Source: an uncultured Lachnospiraceae bacterium (GTDB lineage Bacteria > Bacillota > Clostridia > Lachnospirales > Lachnospiraceae). Taken from it: a stretch of DNA of 64,000 bases. The DNA lies in the NCBI GenBank assembly GCA_910578405.1, contig CAJTQO010000018.1, positions 327 to 64,326 of the forward strand, read 5' to 3'. The position numbers and the translations under genes were made by a program. The notes below the pieces were generated by a model that did not search any database, was not told the DNA's origin, and saw nothing but the letters and a program-made list of their open reading frames with translations. Shown here piece after piece: positions 18,334 to 27,656 of this stretch (positions within the stretch are counted from its first letter, which is position 1; each line of letters opens with the position of its first letter).

Positions 18334-18474
18334 TCCATTACCCTCCTAAGTATTTTCCTTACTGTCTGCGTTGAACGCATGTGTCATACTTTAAGTATAA
18401 TATATTTTTTCCATGAAATCCACTAGAAAATTCCATAACTTACAGAAATCTGCATCCGTTGTTTACGACAGCTC

Positions 18475-19554
18475 CTATGCTTCTTCCTTCACAATACGCA
18501 GCGCAATCTCTTTTGCCGCAGCGCTGGATGCTTCCTTTGGGCCCGTCTTTCCCAGATGCACGCAAAAATAAATATTTCCATCCGGTTTTTCTGCAAATCC
18601 GGTAAACCATGCATCCACTGTAACACCCTCGGCTTTCCCCATTCCGGTTTTTCCATAAACTGGGAACCCGGTCGCTTCCTCCCCTTCCACCGCTAACATA
18701 ACCCGCTTTAATTCTTCCCTTGTTTCTTCCTTATAAATGGATTCCTTTCCAAAAATACGTTCCATTATCTCCGTCTGTTCCTTCGGTGAAACCAATAAAG
18801 ACGACTCAATCCAAAATCCGGTCAAAGCCCGGTTCTTATTGTTGCCGTTTAACCTGCCCTCCCAATCCGAAATATCACAATTGCCGTACTTAAGCCAGTC
18901 TAACTCTTCCTGCATCCGTTCTGCGCCAATCTCATCTATCGTTTCCCGGAAATACCAGACACAGGATGTGGCGAACGCTTCCCGGAAATCTATGTCACGG
19001 TTCCATTGTTCATTCCAAAAAGTTTCTCCGCTCCATTTACGTACAGAATAATCCGGGTCGATAATCCCATGTTCCAAAGCAATCAAGGACGAAACAATTT
19101 TAAAGGTGGAGCATGGCGACCTCCTGGCCAAGGCAAGCTCCGGTTGGAAAACCGTATACTGCATCTTAGAAGCGTCATACAAGACCGCAGTCCCCTGGAA
19201 GCCATCAAAATATTCCGACCAGTCCGCTTCTATCATTTCCAGCTCCTCTCGCCCCTTATTTTTTTCTTCGTCCAAAACCGTCTCTTCCTCTTTTCCCTGC
19301 CAAAGAGCCTCCTTTTCCTCTTTTCCCTGCGCGGAAACCTCCTTTTCCTCTTTTCCCTGCCAAAGAGCCTCCTCCTTATCTTCTTCCGCTACGGATATTT
19401 CCTTTGGCTCTGCCACAACTGCCCCTTCTTCCGTTTCCGCTTTCTTACACTCCTCTCTTTCCTTTCCCTTGGCGCCATCCGAACAGCCACTGACTATAAA
19501 AGCGCATATCATCCATATACTGACTGCTTTCATAACATAAACCGCTTTCCTCAC
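18475..19554 (-). CDS. Class D beta-lactamase-like (OXA/BlaR-sensor-like) lipoprotein (359 aa)
   Basis: The penicillin-recognising fold of class D enzymes is recognisable: active-site serine in STFK, SxV as SCVWYF, YGN as LKYGNCD, and KTG as YGKTGMG followed by DAWFTGF. A lipobox (CAFIVSGC) puts it on the outer membrane face as a lipoprotein. Between the lipid anchor and the enzyme is an acidic linker of roughly 95 residues that includes three 10-residue repeats (QGKEEKE). GTG 19554 is chosen as start: AGGAGG lies exactly 6 nt upstream and gives a normal signal peptide. It could hydrolyse beta-lactams, or be a sensor or transpeptidase-like relative; activity cannot be read from sequence. Confidence 0.85.
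   Translation of the reverse strand: MRKAVYVMKAVSIWMICAFIVSGCSDGAKGKEREECKKAETEEGAVVAEPKEISVAEEDKEEALWQGKEEKEVSAQGKEEKEALWQGKEEETVLDEEKNKGREELEMIEADWSEYFDGFQGTAVLYDASKMQYTVFQPELALARRSPCSTFKIVSSLIALEHGIIDPDYSVRKWSGETFWNEQWNRDIDFREAFATSCVWYFRETIDEIGAERMQEELDWLKYGNCDISDWEGRLNGNNKNRALTGFWIESSLLVSPKEQTEIMERIFGKESIYKEETREELKRVMLAVEGEEATGFPVYGKTGMGKAEGVTVDAWFTGFAEKPDGNIYFCVHLGKTGPKEASSAAAKEIALRIVKEEA
19281..19370 (-). repeat. Three 30-bp in-frame tandem repeats in the class D linker
   Basis: Three consecutive 30-bp units (19281-19310, 19311-19340, 19341-19370). The outer two are nearly identical (one base differs) and the middle one differs at a run near its end. Each encodes ten residues containing QGKEE. 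Copy number is likely to vary between strains and would change linker length without altering the enzyme. Confidence 0.85.
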
Positions 19555-19856
19555 ACTATTCCTCCTGTTTTCCATTTTCACATCCATGCTTAAATACGCC
19601 ACCCTAGCGTTTGAACATTCATTCCTGACAATGCACGCCCCGCTTCGTATGATATTTGCGCCAAATCCAGGTTACATAGCCCACTATGCGCCTACCTTTG
19701 GCACAAATTTCCCACAAATTGTGACGAACATCTGCCAGAAATCCATTTTCAAATACGCTCTACCGCAGGTGCTATATTACATATGTAAGATTTTTGTTTA
19801 AAAAAAGAAATATTATATCCGTTTTCTCACAGGGGCAAACGCCCCTGCAGGATGCT
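19555..19856. other. Gene-free stretch with a GC-rich hairpin
   Basis: About 300 nt without a supported gene. The right side contains CAGGGGC/GCCCCTG (19830-19847), a 7-bp stem 10 nt past the stop of the isochorismatase-family gene; it lacks a T tract in either direction, so it is at best a weak terminator. The left side should hold the promoter of the class D gene, but no consensus -35/-10 pair was convincing. Confidence 0.4.
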
Positions 19857-20378
19857 TTACACCACTTCCACCTGACACATTTTCATCGTTGCAAGCGCCT
19901 CCTCATGGCTCTTTGGCGTAACCCCGGCGCAGCAGGCCGCCTTTACAATAATTTTCGTTTCCGGCAGTTTTGCTTTTAAAAGCAATGCATTGCTGACAAC
20001 ACAGATATCCGTACACAGGCCCACCAATTCAATCTCCAGCTCCTCTTTCTGCGCCTCTTCCCATAAAAGCTCCGCCAATTCCAAGGAACCAAAAGCAGGC
20101 TTATCCACCAGAATGGCCTGTGGCATAGCCGCCGCCACCTCTTCCTGTATCTGCCAGCCCATGCTTCCTTCTATGCAGTGTTCCACCGGAAGGTATTTCC
20201 CTTCGTTTGTCTTTAAATAGTCCCTGCCATGGGTATCCCTTGTTGCATATATATTCCCTGCCGGATAGGAACGAATCTCCTCCACCACCCTACCCACAAT
20301 GCCCTCCGCTTCTTTCGTCCCTAAAGCGCCGTCAATAAAATCATTTTGCATATCAACCACTACCAGTATTCTCTTCAC
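19857..20378 (-). CDS. Isochorismatase-family cysteine hydrolase (173 aa)
   Basis: A nicotinamidase/isochorismatase-like hydrolase. The triad is visible: Asp in VVDMQNDFID near residue 10, Lys in VDKPAFGS near 98, and Cys in GLCTDICV near 122. TRDTH near residue 46 supplies metal- or substrate-binding residues as in nicotinamidases. At 173 residues it is in the usual range. It probably hydrolyses an amide such as nicotinamide, but related enzymes act on other substrates, so I do not assign pncA. It is monocistronic. Confidence 0.9.
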   Translation of the reverse strand: MKRILVVVDMQNDFIDGALGTKEAEGIVGRVVEEIRSYPAGNIYATRDTHGRDYLKTNEGKYLPVEHCIEGSMGWQIQEEVAAAMPQAILVDKPAFGSLELAELLWEEAQKEELEIELVGLCTDICVVSNALLLKAKLPETKIIVKAACCAGVTPKSHEEALATMKMCQVEVV

Positions 20379-20493
20379 CGCTTTTTCCTCCTTTTTCTTC
20401 CGGCCCTGCGTTTACCGCCTGCTGCTTAATCAAATTATAACACGGCGTGACTGCGGTGGCAATCGGCAGATGACTGCATTTTACCATAAGCAT

Positions 20494-20603
20494 AACAAAC
20501 GCTGCCATGCTCTGCAAGTCAGCTTATTCCAACAAACGCTGCCATGCTCTGCAAGTCAGCTTATTTCAACAAACGCTGCCATGCTCTGCAAGTCAGCTTA
20601 TTG
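20494..20603. repeat. Three tandem copies of a 37-bp intergenic repeat
   Basis: Copies begin at 20494, 20531 and 20568, exactly 37 bp apart, each starting AACAAACGCTGCCATGCTCT and ending in CAGCTTATT. They are identical except for one or two bases at the junctions. The block lies between the isochorismatase-family gene and the enolase terminator. There are no spacers, so it is not a CRISPR array. Confidence 0.95.
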
Positions 20604-20609
20604 TAAGTA

Positions 20610-20639
20610 AAACGGCGCAGAACCGCTTCTGCACCGTTT
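20610..20639 (-). terminator. Intrinsic terminator of eno
   Basis: A 13-bp stem with one mismatch (AAACGGCGCAGAA / TTCTGCACCGTTT), 4-nt loop, then TTTTAC on the minus strand. It is 28 nt past the eno stop and directly abuts the 37-bp repeat block. Confidence 0.8.
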
Positions 20640-20666
20640 CCAACAAACTATCCCAAAATTCTCCTT

Positions 20667-21971
20667 TTATATCTTGCGGAACGGCTCCATATAAGCCGCC
20701 ACTTCTCCAAGTTCTTCCTCTATCCTAAGCAACTGGTTATATTTCGCCACCCGGTCGCTGCGGCAAGGGGCTCCTGTCTTAATCTGCCCTGCATTGACTG
20801 CCACTGCCAGATCGGCAATAAACGTATCCTCCGTTTCTCCGGAACGGTGGGATATAATGGCGCGGTATGCATTTTTGTGCGCCATCTCTATAGCCTCCAT
20901 CGCTTCCGAAACGGTGCCTATCTGGTTCACCTTCACCAAAATGGCATTGCCTACCCCAAGTTTAATCCCTGCGTCCAGACGCTTCGTATTCGTCACAAAT
21001 AAATCGTCGCCCACCAACTGTGTTTCGCCGCCCAAACGCGCCGTCATCTCTTTCCAGCCTTCCCAATCATCTTCCGCCAGCCCGTCTTCTATGGAAACAA
21101 TTGGGTATTTGCGTATCAGCCCTTCATAATAAGCAATCATTTCCGCCGTATCCCTCACTGCTTCCCTTCCGCTTAATTTGCTTTCGCCAGGGAAATGATA
21201 CATGCTGGTCTTTTCGTTATACAGCTCGCTGCTGGCCACATCCAACGCTATTTTAATATCCTGTCCCGGAATATATTTGCTCGTTTCCACCGCTTCCACA
21301 ATCAATGACAACACGGCGTCCGCATCCGGCAAATCCGGCGCAAAACCGCCTTCATCCCCCACTCCGGTAGACAGACCCTTGTCCTCTAATATTTTCTTTA
21401 AATTATGGTAAATTTCCGCACAGATGCGCAGTCCGTCCGCAAAGCTTTCCGCCTGCACAGGCATAATCATAAATTCCTGGAAGTCCACCGTGTTCGCCGC
21501 ATGTTTCCCGCCGTTTAAAATATTCATCATTGGCGTTGGAAGCAGCCGCGGATGCACCCCTCCCAGATAACGGTACAATGGAATCTCCAGAATCTTTGCA
21601 GCGGCCCGCGCAGACGCCATAGACACTCCAAGCGTTGCATTCGCCCCCAGGTTCCCCTTATTCCCCGTTCCGTCCGTCTCCACTAAAATCCGGTCAATCA
21701 TGCTTTGGTCAAAGATATTCTTCCCAACCAAAGCATCCTTTAATTTTGTATTTATATTCTTCACCGCATTGCGCACGCCCAGGCCAAAATACCTTGTCTC
21801 ACCATCCCTTAGCTCCACAGCTTCAAAACGCCCGGTGCTGGCTCCGGAAGGCACTGCCGCACGCCCTGCAATGCCTCCTTCCACAATCACTTCCGCTTCC
21901 ACTGTGGGGTTTCCCCTGGAATCCAGAATCTCTCTCCCACGGACATCCGTAATTTTCAGACATAGATTCAT
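20667..21971 (-). CDS. eno: Enolase
   Basis: Phosphopyruvate hydratase of glycolysis (434 aa), converting 2-phosphoglycerate to phosphoenolpyruvate with Mg2+. Family motifs are intact: REILDSRGNPTVEAEV, PSGASTGRFEA, the acid region GDEGGFAPDL, metal ligands in IALDVASSE, SIEDGLAEDDW and LVGDDLFVTN, the catalytic Lys in ILVKVNQIGT, and SHRSGETEDTFIADLAV. The N-terminal MNLCLKITDVRG is a little longer than usual by three or four residues. It is monocistronic with its own terminator, and diverges from the DUF342 gene. Confidence 0.98.
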   Translation of the reverse strand: MNLCLKITDVRGREILDSRGNPTVEAEVIVEGGIAGRAAVPSGASTGRFEAVELRDGETRYFGLGVRNAVKNINTKLKDALVGKNIFDQSMIDRILVETDGTGNKGNLGANATLGVSMASARAAAKILEIPLYRYLGGVHPRLLPTPMMNILNGGKHAANTVDFQEFMIMPVQAESFADGLRICAEIYHNLKKILEDKGLSTGVGDEGGFAPDLPDADAVLSLIVEAVETSKYIPGQDIKIALDVASSELYNEKTSMYHFPGESKLSGREAVRDTAEMIAYYEGLIRKYPIVSIEDGLAEDDWEGWKEMTARLGGETQLVGDDLFVTNTKRLDAGIKLGVGNAILVKVNQIGTVSEAMEAIEMAHKNAYRAIISHRSGETEDTFIADLAVAVNAGQIKTGAPCRSDRVAKYNQLLRIEEELGEVAAYMEPFRKI

Positions 21972-22105
21972 AACATCTGCTCCTTTCCAAACCTTCCCGG
22001 CACACCGTGCATGGGAAGCCTGCCGTTTTATCGTTTGCTTCCATATCTATGCCCAAATCCGTTTTAAAAAATTCATTGAAAAATTGATATTGACAATTTC
22101 GTCCC

Positions 22106-22131
22106 GTGCATTGAATTCCAATATAATGCAC
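22106..22131. promoter_or_regulatory. Inverted repeat in the eno / DUF342 divergent region
   Basis: GTGCATT and AATGCAC form a perfect 7-bp inverted repeat separated by 12 bp. A TATAAT (22122-22127) overlaps the right arm and could be the -10 of the rightward gene. It may be an operator, but no regulator is nearby. Confidence 0.4.
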
Positions 22132-22201
22132 AAAGAAACTGTGGACTTTTCCTATTATATATAATATAGTATTATGAATTATATTAAAATATGAAAGGCT
22201 G

Positions 22202-24274
22202 GTGCTTAATATGTACACAAATCAGACTCCACCCCCAAATCCCGGGTTTATGGCCGAGACTTCCGAATATATGAAAGAACAGCATCAGGAAATTCTCCTC
22301 GGGAAAGAAGAAGGGCTGGATGTCTCGCTTTACTCCAATCCGGAATTCAACTGGCTGCAAATGGAGCAAATCCGTATGGGGATAAAGGACAAGGTCGATA
22401 CCTCCCAATATGCAGACCCATCCTACAGTTATGAAACTATGAAACAAATCCGGCTGTCTTTTTATTCTTCCAAAGACCTTACCCCTTATCTGGACAGGGG
22501 GTTTGTGGATGATGAGCTGGAACAGATACGGCTGGCCCTGGAAGACCAGCTTCCTATTGACAAATGGTTGTCTGACGACATGTATGTACAACAGATTTAT
22601 GAAATCCGAATCGGCCTTTACGAAGATTTAGACGTTTCCCTCTATGCAAATTCCCGCTATAACTGGATGCAGATGCGGGAAATCCGTCTGGGCCTGGAGA
22701 AGAAGCTGCAAGTATCCGTTTACGCCAACTACCTGTTCAGCCATTGGCAGATGAAGGAAATCCGTCTGGGCCTGGAAGCCGGGCTGGACGTTTCCTCCTA
22801 TGCCAGGCTGATGTTTTCCGGCACAGATATGAAAGAAAAGCGGCAATGCCTTTTAAAGCAAAAAACGGAAAAACATACCTCTCCCACTGCCCCCGGATTA
22901 GACCTGCAATCCCTCACCAAAAAGGAATTCAGCATTTTTGTGGAAGATAACGGGAACAAAGCTTATGCATTTATCACCTGGATCCCCGGAAATATGGTTA
23001 CGGAAAATGATATTCATGAGGCCCTGAAAGCAAGAGGGATTGTCATTGGAATTAAGCACGATGCCATTTCTGATATGATAAAGAAAAGAAGAATGAACGA
23101 AAAAATATTGATTGCGGAAGGCACGCCTGCAGAGACTGGCAAAGACGGCTGGTTTGAATTTTTCGTACGTCTCGATTTGCCCCGTATCCCTGCCCCGCTT
23201 CCGGACGGCGGCGTTGACTATGTCAATATAGAAGCATTCGAAATGGTGGAGGAAGGTGAAAAAATCGCGGTTTACCATCCGGCGCAAAAAGGGATGGACG
23301 GGCAAAATATCTTCGGGGAAGTTCTCCATGCCGGCATGGGCGTTGAAAAGAAACCGTTAAAAGGCGTAGGTTTCCAGATAGCTCCCGACGGCGTGACCTA
23401 TCTGTCCAGACTGAATGGAAAGTTTGAATACCAAAACGGCCGGATTGTCATTACAAATATGATTGTCGTACGGGAAGACGTAACAGCCGTTACCGGAAAA
23501 CTGGAGGTGGACGGCTCCGTTTATGTCATCGGCAGCGTTTTTTCAGGCGGTTATATTGTAGCGGCCGGAGATATTATCATCGAACATAATGTAGAAACGG
23601 CAAAACTGGTTGCAGGCGGCAATGTAATGATTAAAAAAGGAAGCTGTTCCAAAAACGACTGTTTCATAGAGGCGAAAGGGGAAGTTTCCGGAAGCTTTTT
23701 TGAAGCGGCCAATATCAATGCAGGCGGCAACGTCAGGGCAAATTATATTATGAACAGCGTCATCAATACCTTTGGGAAAGTCATTGTGTCCGGCAGCAAA
23801 GGAATGCTCCTTGGCGGCAAAACCTGCGCAGTGATGGGAGTGGACACCTACAACCTTGGAAACAAATCCCATCTCAAAACTTATCTGGAAGTGGGCAGAA
23901 ACGCTCTTTATGATAAGAAACTGGCTATGTTTGAAGCGCAAAGGGAACAGATTCTGGAACAGCTTTCCATGCTGGAACAGCGATGGAATAAAATTTTGCA
24001 GTCCCTCCCGCCGGACAAGGAACAGGCTGCACAACTCATCCAGAAACTGAACGCGGCAATTGTAACCAAAGACCACGAGCTGGCAGACTTGGATGCGGAT
24101 ATTTCCAAACTTGCCAACGTCACCGACCAGAATATGAAAGCAGTCATTGTCAGAGGCAATGCCTATGAAGGAAGCAGCATAGAAATTAGCTCCTTTAAAT
24201 ATATGCTTCCGTCCAATGTAAGCAGAATTGTATTCAAACTTAGAAATAACACAGTAGTAATGCTCAAATTATAA
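22202..24274 (+). CDS. FapA-like (DUF342) protein with seven 26-residue N-terminal repeats (690 aa)
   Basis: Residues 40-221 are seven exact-length 26-residue repeats with the pattern DVSxYAxxxFxxxQMxEIRLGLExxL. From about residue 240 onward the protein follows the FapA/DUF342 fold: an N-terminal domain then Gly- and Val-rich repeating turns of a right-handed beta helix (VDGSVYVIGSVFSGGYIVAA, GGNVMIKKGSC), a coiled coil at about 570-640, and a beta-rich tail. DUF342 proteins are membrane- or polymer-associated with no fixed biochemical role. Start could be GTG 22202 or ATG 22211. It is followed after 35 nt by an HD-GYP protein, which suggests a shared signalling role. Confidence 0.85.
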   Translation: MLNMYTNQTPPPNPGFMAETSEYMKEQHQEILLGKEEGLDVSLYSNPEFNWLQMEQIRMGIKDKVDTSQYADPSYSYETMKQIRLSFYSSKDLTPYLDRGFVDDELEQIRLALEDQLPIDKWLSDDMYVQQIYEIRIGLYEDLDVSLYANSRYNWMQMREIRLGLEKKLQVSVYANYLFSHWQMKEIRLGLEAGLDVSSYARLMFSGTDMKEKRQCLLKQKTEKHTSPTAPGLDLQSLTKKEFSIFVEDNGNKAYAFITWIPGNMVTENDIHEALKARGIVIGIKHDAISDMIKKRRMNEKILIAEGTPAETGKDGWFEFFVRLDLPRIPAPLPDGGVDYVNIEAFEMVEEGEKIAVYHPAQKGMDGQNIFGEVLHAGMGVEKKPLKGVGFQIAPDGVTYLSRLNGKFEYQNGRIVITNMIVVREDVTAVTGKLEVDGSVYVIGSVFSGGYIVAAGDIIIEHNVETAKLVAGGNVMIKKGSCSKNDCFIEAKGEVSGSFFEAANINAGGNVRANYIMNSVINTFGKVIVSGSKGMLLGGKTCAVMGVDTYNLGNKSHLKTYLEVGRNALYDKKLAMFEAQREQILEQLSMLEQRWNKILQSLPPDKEQAAQLIQKLNAAIVTKDHELADLDADISKLANVTDQNMKAVIVRGNAYEGSSIEISSFKYMLPSNVSRIVFKLRNNTVVMLKL

Positions 24275-24309
24275 AGGAAATCCTGAAAAGAAAACAGAGG
24301 AGGCAAAGG

Positions 24310-25410
24310 ATGGTGCGTGATACAGTTTTAATCCTCGAAGAGGAGGATGCCAGCCGTAAGAAGCTGTCGGAAATCTTTCAAGACAAATATAAAATACTGG
24401 CAGTCACAAATGAAAAAGAAGGGCTGGACATTTTAAGGGCTCAGGGGCCTTCACTGGCGGTCGTCCTTGTGAACCTCAAAATTCCTGCCAAAGAAAATTT
24501 TCAAGTGCTGAAACGTTTAAGTGAAAAGAAATTCCCAAACCATATCCCGTTTATTATGATTACGGATGAAACCACCGGGGCATATGAAAAAAAAGGCTAT
24601 GAATATGGCATAGTAAGCTATATCAAAAAGCCATTTCCTTCTGACGCCATAGTAAAACAACTGGTGGATAACGTGGTGGAAGTGTTCCAATACAAACGGC
24701 ATCTTGAAGTTACCGTAAAAAAACAAACGGAAAAACTAAAGAAGCAAAATTCCATGCTAAAGCTGATGGCCGAGAAACAAAAACATATGAACGAAGTCTT
24801 AATTGATTCCTTAAGCAATATCGTGGAATTCCGGAATCTGGAATCAGAGCAGCATATCAAAAGAATCCGGCGGTTCACCCTCTGCCTGGGAAACAGCGTC
24901 ATAAACCTGTATCCGGAATACGGACTCACACAGCAGCAGCTTGAAATCATTGGAAGGGCTTCTTCACTGCATGATATTGGGAAAATCGTCATTCCTGACA
25001 ATATTATATTAAAATCCGGCAAGCTGACCGAAGATGAATATGAAGTTATAAAATCCCATACGACCAAAGGGGCTGAAATCATAGAAAGAGTTGTCCATAT
25101 AGACAGTAAGGAATTTTCAAATTATGCCTATGACATTGCCAGACATCACCATGAGAAATATGATGGGAGCGGTTATCCGGACGGCCTGAAAGGCGACGAT
25201 ATCAGCATCGCCGCTCAGATTGTATCCCTGGTGGATGTCTATGATGCGCTTACTTCCAAACGGGTATATAAGGCAGCCTACACAACAGATAAGGCATTCC
25301 AGATTATTGTAAACGGACAGAATGGCTCTTTTTCATCCAAATTATCGAAAGCTTTTACAGAAGTAAGAGAAGAGTTTGAAACTATTGTAAAAAAATATTG
25401 CGACGACTAA
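24310..25410 (+). CDS. Pseudo-receiver plus HD-GYP domain protein (366 aa)
   Basis: Residues 1-120 form a receiver-like domain and residues about 165-360 an HD-GYP phosphodiesterase domain. The HD-GYP signature is complete (SSLHDIGKIVIPD, HHEKYDGSGYPDGLKGDDI, DVYDALTSKRVYK), which usually means cyclic-di-GMP hydrolysis. In the receiver, the residue at the phosphoacceptor position is Asn 55 (LVNLKIP) instead of Asp, so it should not be phosphorylated in the normal way. A coiled coil (LEVTVKKQTEKLKKQNSML) links the domains. GAGGAGG lies upstream of ATG. It forms an operon with the DUF342 gene. Confidence 0.92.
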   Translation: MVRDTVLILEEEDASRKKLSEIFQDKYKILAVTNEKEGLDILRAQGPSLAVVLVNLKIPAKENFQVLKRLSEKKFPNHIPFIMITDETTGAYEKKGYEYGIVSYIKKPFPSDAIVKQLVDNVVEVFQYKRHLEVTVKKQTEKLKKQNSMLKLMAEKQKHMNEVLIDSLSNIVEFRNLESEQHIKRIRRFTLCLGNSVINLYPEYGLTQQQLEIIGRASSLHDIGKIVIPDNIILKSGKLTEDEYEVIKSHTTKGAEIIERVVHIDSKEFSNYAYDIARHHHEKYDGSGYPDGLKGDDISIAAQIVSLVDVYDALTSKRVYKAAYTTDKAFQIIVNGQNGSFSSKLSKAFTEVREEFETIVKKYCDD

Positions 25411-25436
25411 AGCGTGTTTGAAACCACTAAAAGATT

Positions 25437-25477
25437 GGCAAGTTTGCAGCATCCCATAATAACGCCGCAAACTTGCC
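25437..25477. terminator. Bidirectional terminator between convergent genes
   Basis: An 11-bp perfect stem (GGCAAGTTTGC / GCAAACTTGCC) with a 19-nt loop lies between the converging HD-GYP gene (stop 25410) and ABC permease (stop 25542). T-rich sequence follows on both sides, weakly. Confidence 0.65.
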
Positions 25478-25541
25478 ATTTCTACCATACTTTATGTCTT
25501 CTTATACTGCATCCGCTGTAATATATAAACACACCGTCCCT

Positions 25542-27656
25542 TCATTCATATGCCGTCTCTTTTTCCAGCCATGCAGGAATCCGTTCTGTTATCAATCCCC
25601 CATCGTTTGACCCACGGTAATAGGAACTGTGCGTACTGCCGTCTTTGTACTGCACTATCACCTCATAGTCGGCGTCAATGACCCCTTCCGGCTTCCACCA
25701 CTGATCAAAACCAGAGGGATAGACCGCCTGAAGCAATTCCCGAATCTGCCCTTCCTCATAAAAATTCTTTGTTACGGCATATTCCCTGCTCCCTATTGAC
25801 AACTGTTCCTCAGGGCTCATTGATTCGAACATTTTTTCATATATATCAGAATGATAATTCGTTACGCTTACACTGGCAACCTTTTCTGCATCCAGATAGT
25901 TCCCATCATAAACCCCCTTCTTTTCCAGGAAGGCAAGAGTATTGGCATAAGACGGATAAATATCATACTTAAACCGCCGGCTTACCGTCCTGTCTTTCGG
26001 GCCGCTCTCCACCGTAAAGCTCACGCGCCCGCACATAAATTCCTCCCTTAACATAGAGTAGTCCGCCTTTTGCAAATCTTTCAGATACGCTTCACGAAAC
26101 TCATCCAAATCCTTTACCGGCAAATTTTCTTCCCTGAATCCGGTGTCAAAAATAAGTTCTGTAATCCGGTTCCGCTTCATCCCTGCATAGATCTCCTCGT
26201 CATACAACTGGCACTTTGCCTCTTTGTACTCTCTGCTCCCCATAATCAGGTTCCACAACTCATCCTCTTCTTCGCTTACGGAAAAGCTTCTCCAAATCAC
26301 CTTACCACTCTTCATACGATATGCCACTTCACACCATATACGTTCTTCCGTTGATTTTTTCTCAGAAAGTTCACAAATAGCTTCGATATCGCTAATCCCA
26401 GGTTTCGAAAGAAAATACTCCGTGACATCTATCACCTTAAAATCCTTATCCACATAGCCGTGCTGGTACATATCCTCCGAAAAAATCACTACTGCGTCTT
26501 CCAATTTTGCAGGATCCGGCGTCCACCGGTCAAATCCGGTCAGGTCAAAGCAGAAAGTAAGGAAAATCGCTGCCACGAAAACGCCCGCAATCAGCATCTG
26601 GCGCTTCTTGCGGAAAGCCGCCCGGATATCCATTTCGTAAATTACTTCTATGACACAGCTCCCTATCACCACTGCCATAACCATTCCAAACGCCATCATG
26701 GCATAAGGCGTCTCTCCAATAATGTCTTTAATGACACATCCAACCCCTAAGGCGGCAGGCACAACCAGCATCACCTTCACCACACTCTTTGTCTTTGCAA
26801 AAGCCATAGCTTTCCCTGCTGCCTCCGCCGGCCTTTTCCAGTAACAAAACCATGCAATGGCGGTAAAGAGAACCGTCATACCCGCCACAGCCAATAATTG
26901 CGGCAGCGCTGCTGTCCACATCGAAGTTTCCATTGCCCGTCCGATGCCTTCCATTGTCTTTCCAATGGGCGATAAATAGAATGTGCGGTTGGCTGACTGA
27001 TAAGAATAATAGTCGTAAAAGCTTTGACGGAAAGTTTCCAATAATGAATAAACCACCGGTTCATATAACACAAAAATGAGAGTGGCAAATATGGTAATCA
27101 CCAGGTTTCCCGTCATCATTACTGCAATGACCGTAAGACTATAATTCCCTAGGAACAGTAAAATCGTAAACGGCAGGCCGGCCAATGCTATGCCCACATT
27201 ATCCCTATTCATCGCCCCGTTTATCCCGGCCACCGCCATGGCGACTGCCAGATTCAGCACATACGGCAGTAAAAAAACCAATATGCCATTCAGATAAATA
27301 ACCGCAAACCTTCTGGACTTCTTCACCGGAATGCTATGATAAAAATCCACCTTCTGCCTGTAATACAGATAAGAAAAGCCCTGTATGGCGCACACTGCCG
27401 CAATCAAACTGACAATAACCAAATGCCCTCCATTGCTTGCAACGCTAAGCCACTCTCTGGCAGCCAGCAAAATCCTCTCTTTTGCCACTGCCTCCGAGAA
27501 TCCTCTGACCTCATTGATGGTCTGCTGTCTGCCGATGGACATCATCATACCTATCGGATAATAGAGAAACCAAAACAGGCCGGACAAAATCCACAGCCAT
27601 ATCCGCCGCTTATTATTTTCCTTCATATTAACCAAGAATGAGTTTTTTGACATCAT
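25542..27656 (-). CDS. ABC transporter permease with DUF6449-like C-terminal part (704 aa)
   Basis: An ABC-2 type permease: about seven membrane segments in residues 20-380 (WLWILSGLFWFLYYPIGMM, FLLPYVLNLAVAMAVAGI, LVITIFATLIFVLYEPVVY, MLIAGVFVAAIFLTFCFDL) and then a soluble extracytoplasmic part of roughly 310 residues rich in Glu and Tyr. This two-part layout matches Lachnospiraceae permeases carrying DUF6449. Its start overlaps the ATPase stop by 29 nt, so the two are coupled. It is the last gene of the second GntR-ABC module. Substrate unknown. Confidence 0.85.
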   Translation of the reverse strand: MMSKNSFLVNMKENNKRRIWLWILSGLFWFLYYPIGMMMSIGRQQTINEVRGFSEAVAKERILLAAREWLSVASNGGHLVIVSLIAAVCAIQGFSYLYYRQKVDFYHSIPVKKSRRFAVIYLNGILVFLLPYVLNLAVAMAVAGINGAMNRDNVGIALAGLPFTILLFLGNYSLTVIAVMMTGNLVITIFATLIFVLYEPVVYSLLETFRQSFYDYYSYQSANRTFYLSPIGKTMEGIGRAMETSMWTAALPQLLAVAGMTVLFTAIAWFCYWKRPAEAAGKAMAFAKTKSVVKVMLVVPAALGVGCVIKDIIGETPYAMMAFGMVMAVVIGSCVIEVIYEMDIRAAFRKKRQMLIAGVFVAAIFLTFCFDLTGFDRWTPDPAKLEDAVVIFSEDMYQHGYVDKDFKVIDVTEYFLSKPGISDIEAICELSEKKSTEERIWCEVAYRMKSGKVIWRSFSVSEEEDELWNLIMGSREYKEAKCQLYDEEIYAGMKRNRITELIFDTGFREENLPVKDLDEFREAYLKDLQKADYSMLREEFMCGRVSFTVESGPKDRTVSRRFKYDIYPSYANTLAFLEKKGVYDGNYLDAEKVASVSVTNYHSDIYEKMFESMSPEEQLSIGSREYAVTKNFYEEGQIRELLQAVYPSGFDQWWKPEGVIDADYEVIVQYKDGSTHSSYYRGSNDGGLITERIPAWLEKETAYE

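Noticed and set aside
20494..20603. CRISPR-like repeat array
   Set aside because: Repeat units are directly adjacent with no unique spacers and there are no cas genes.
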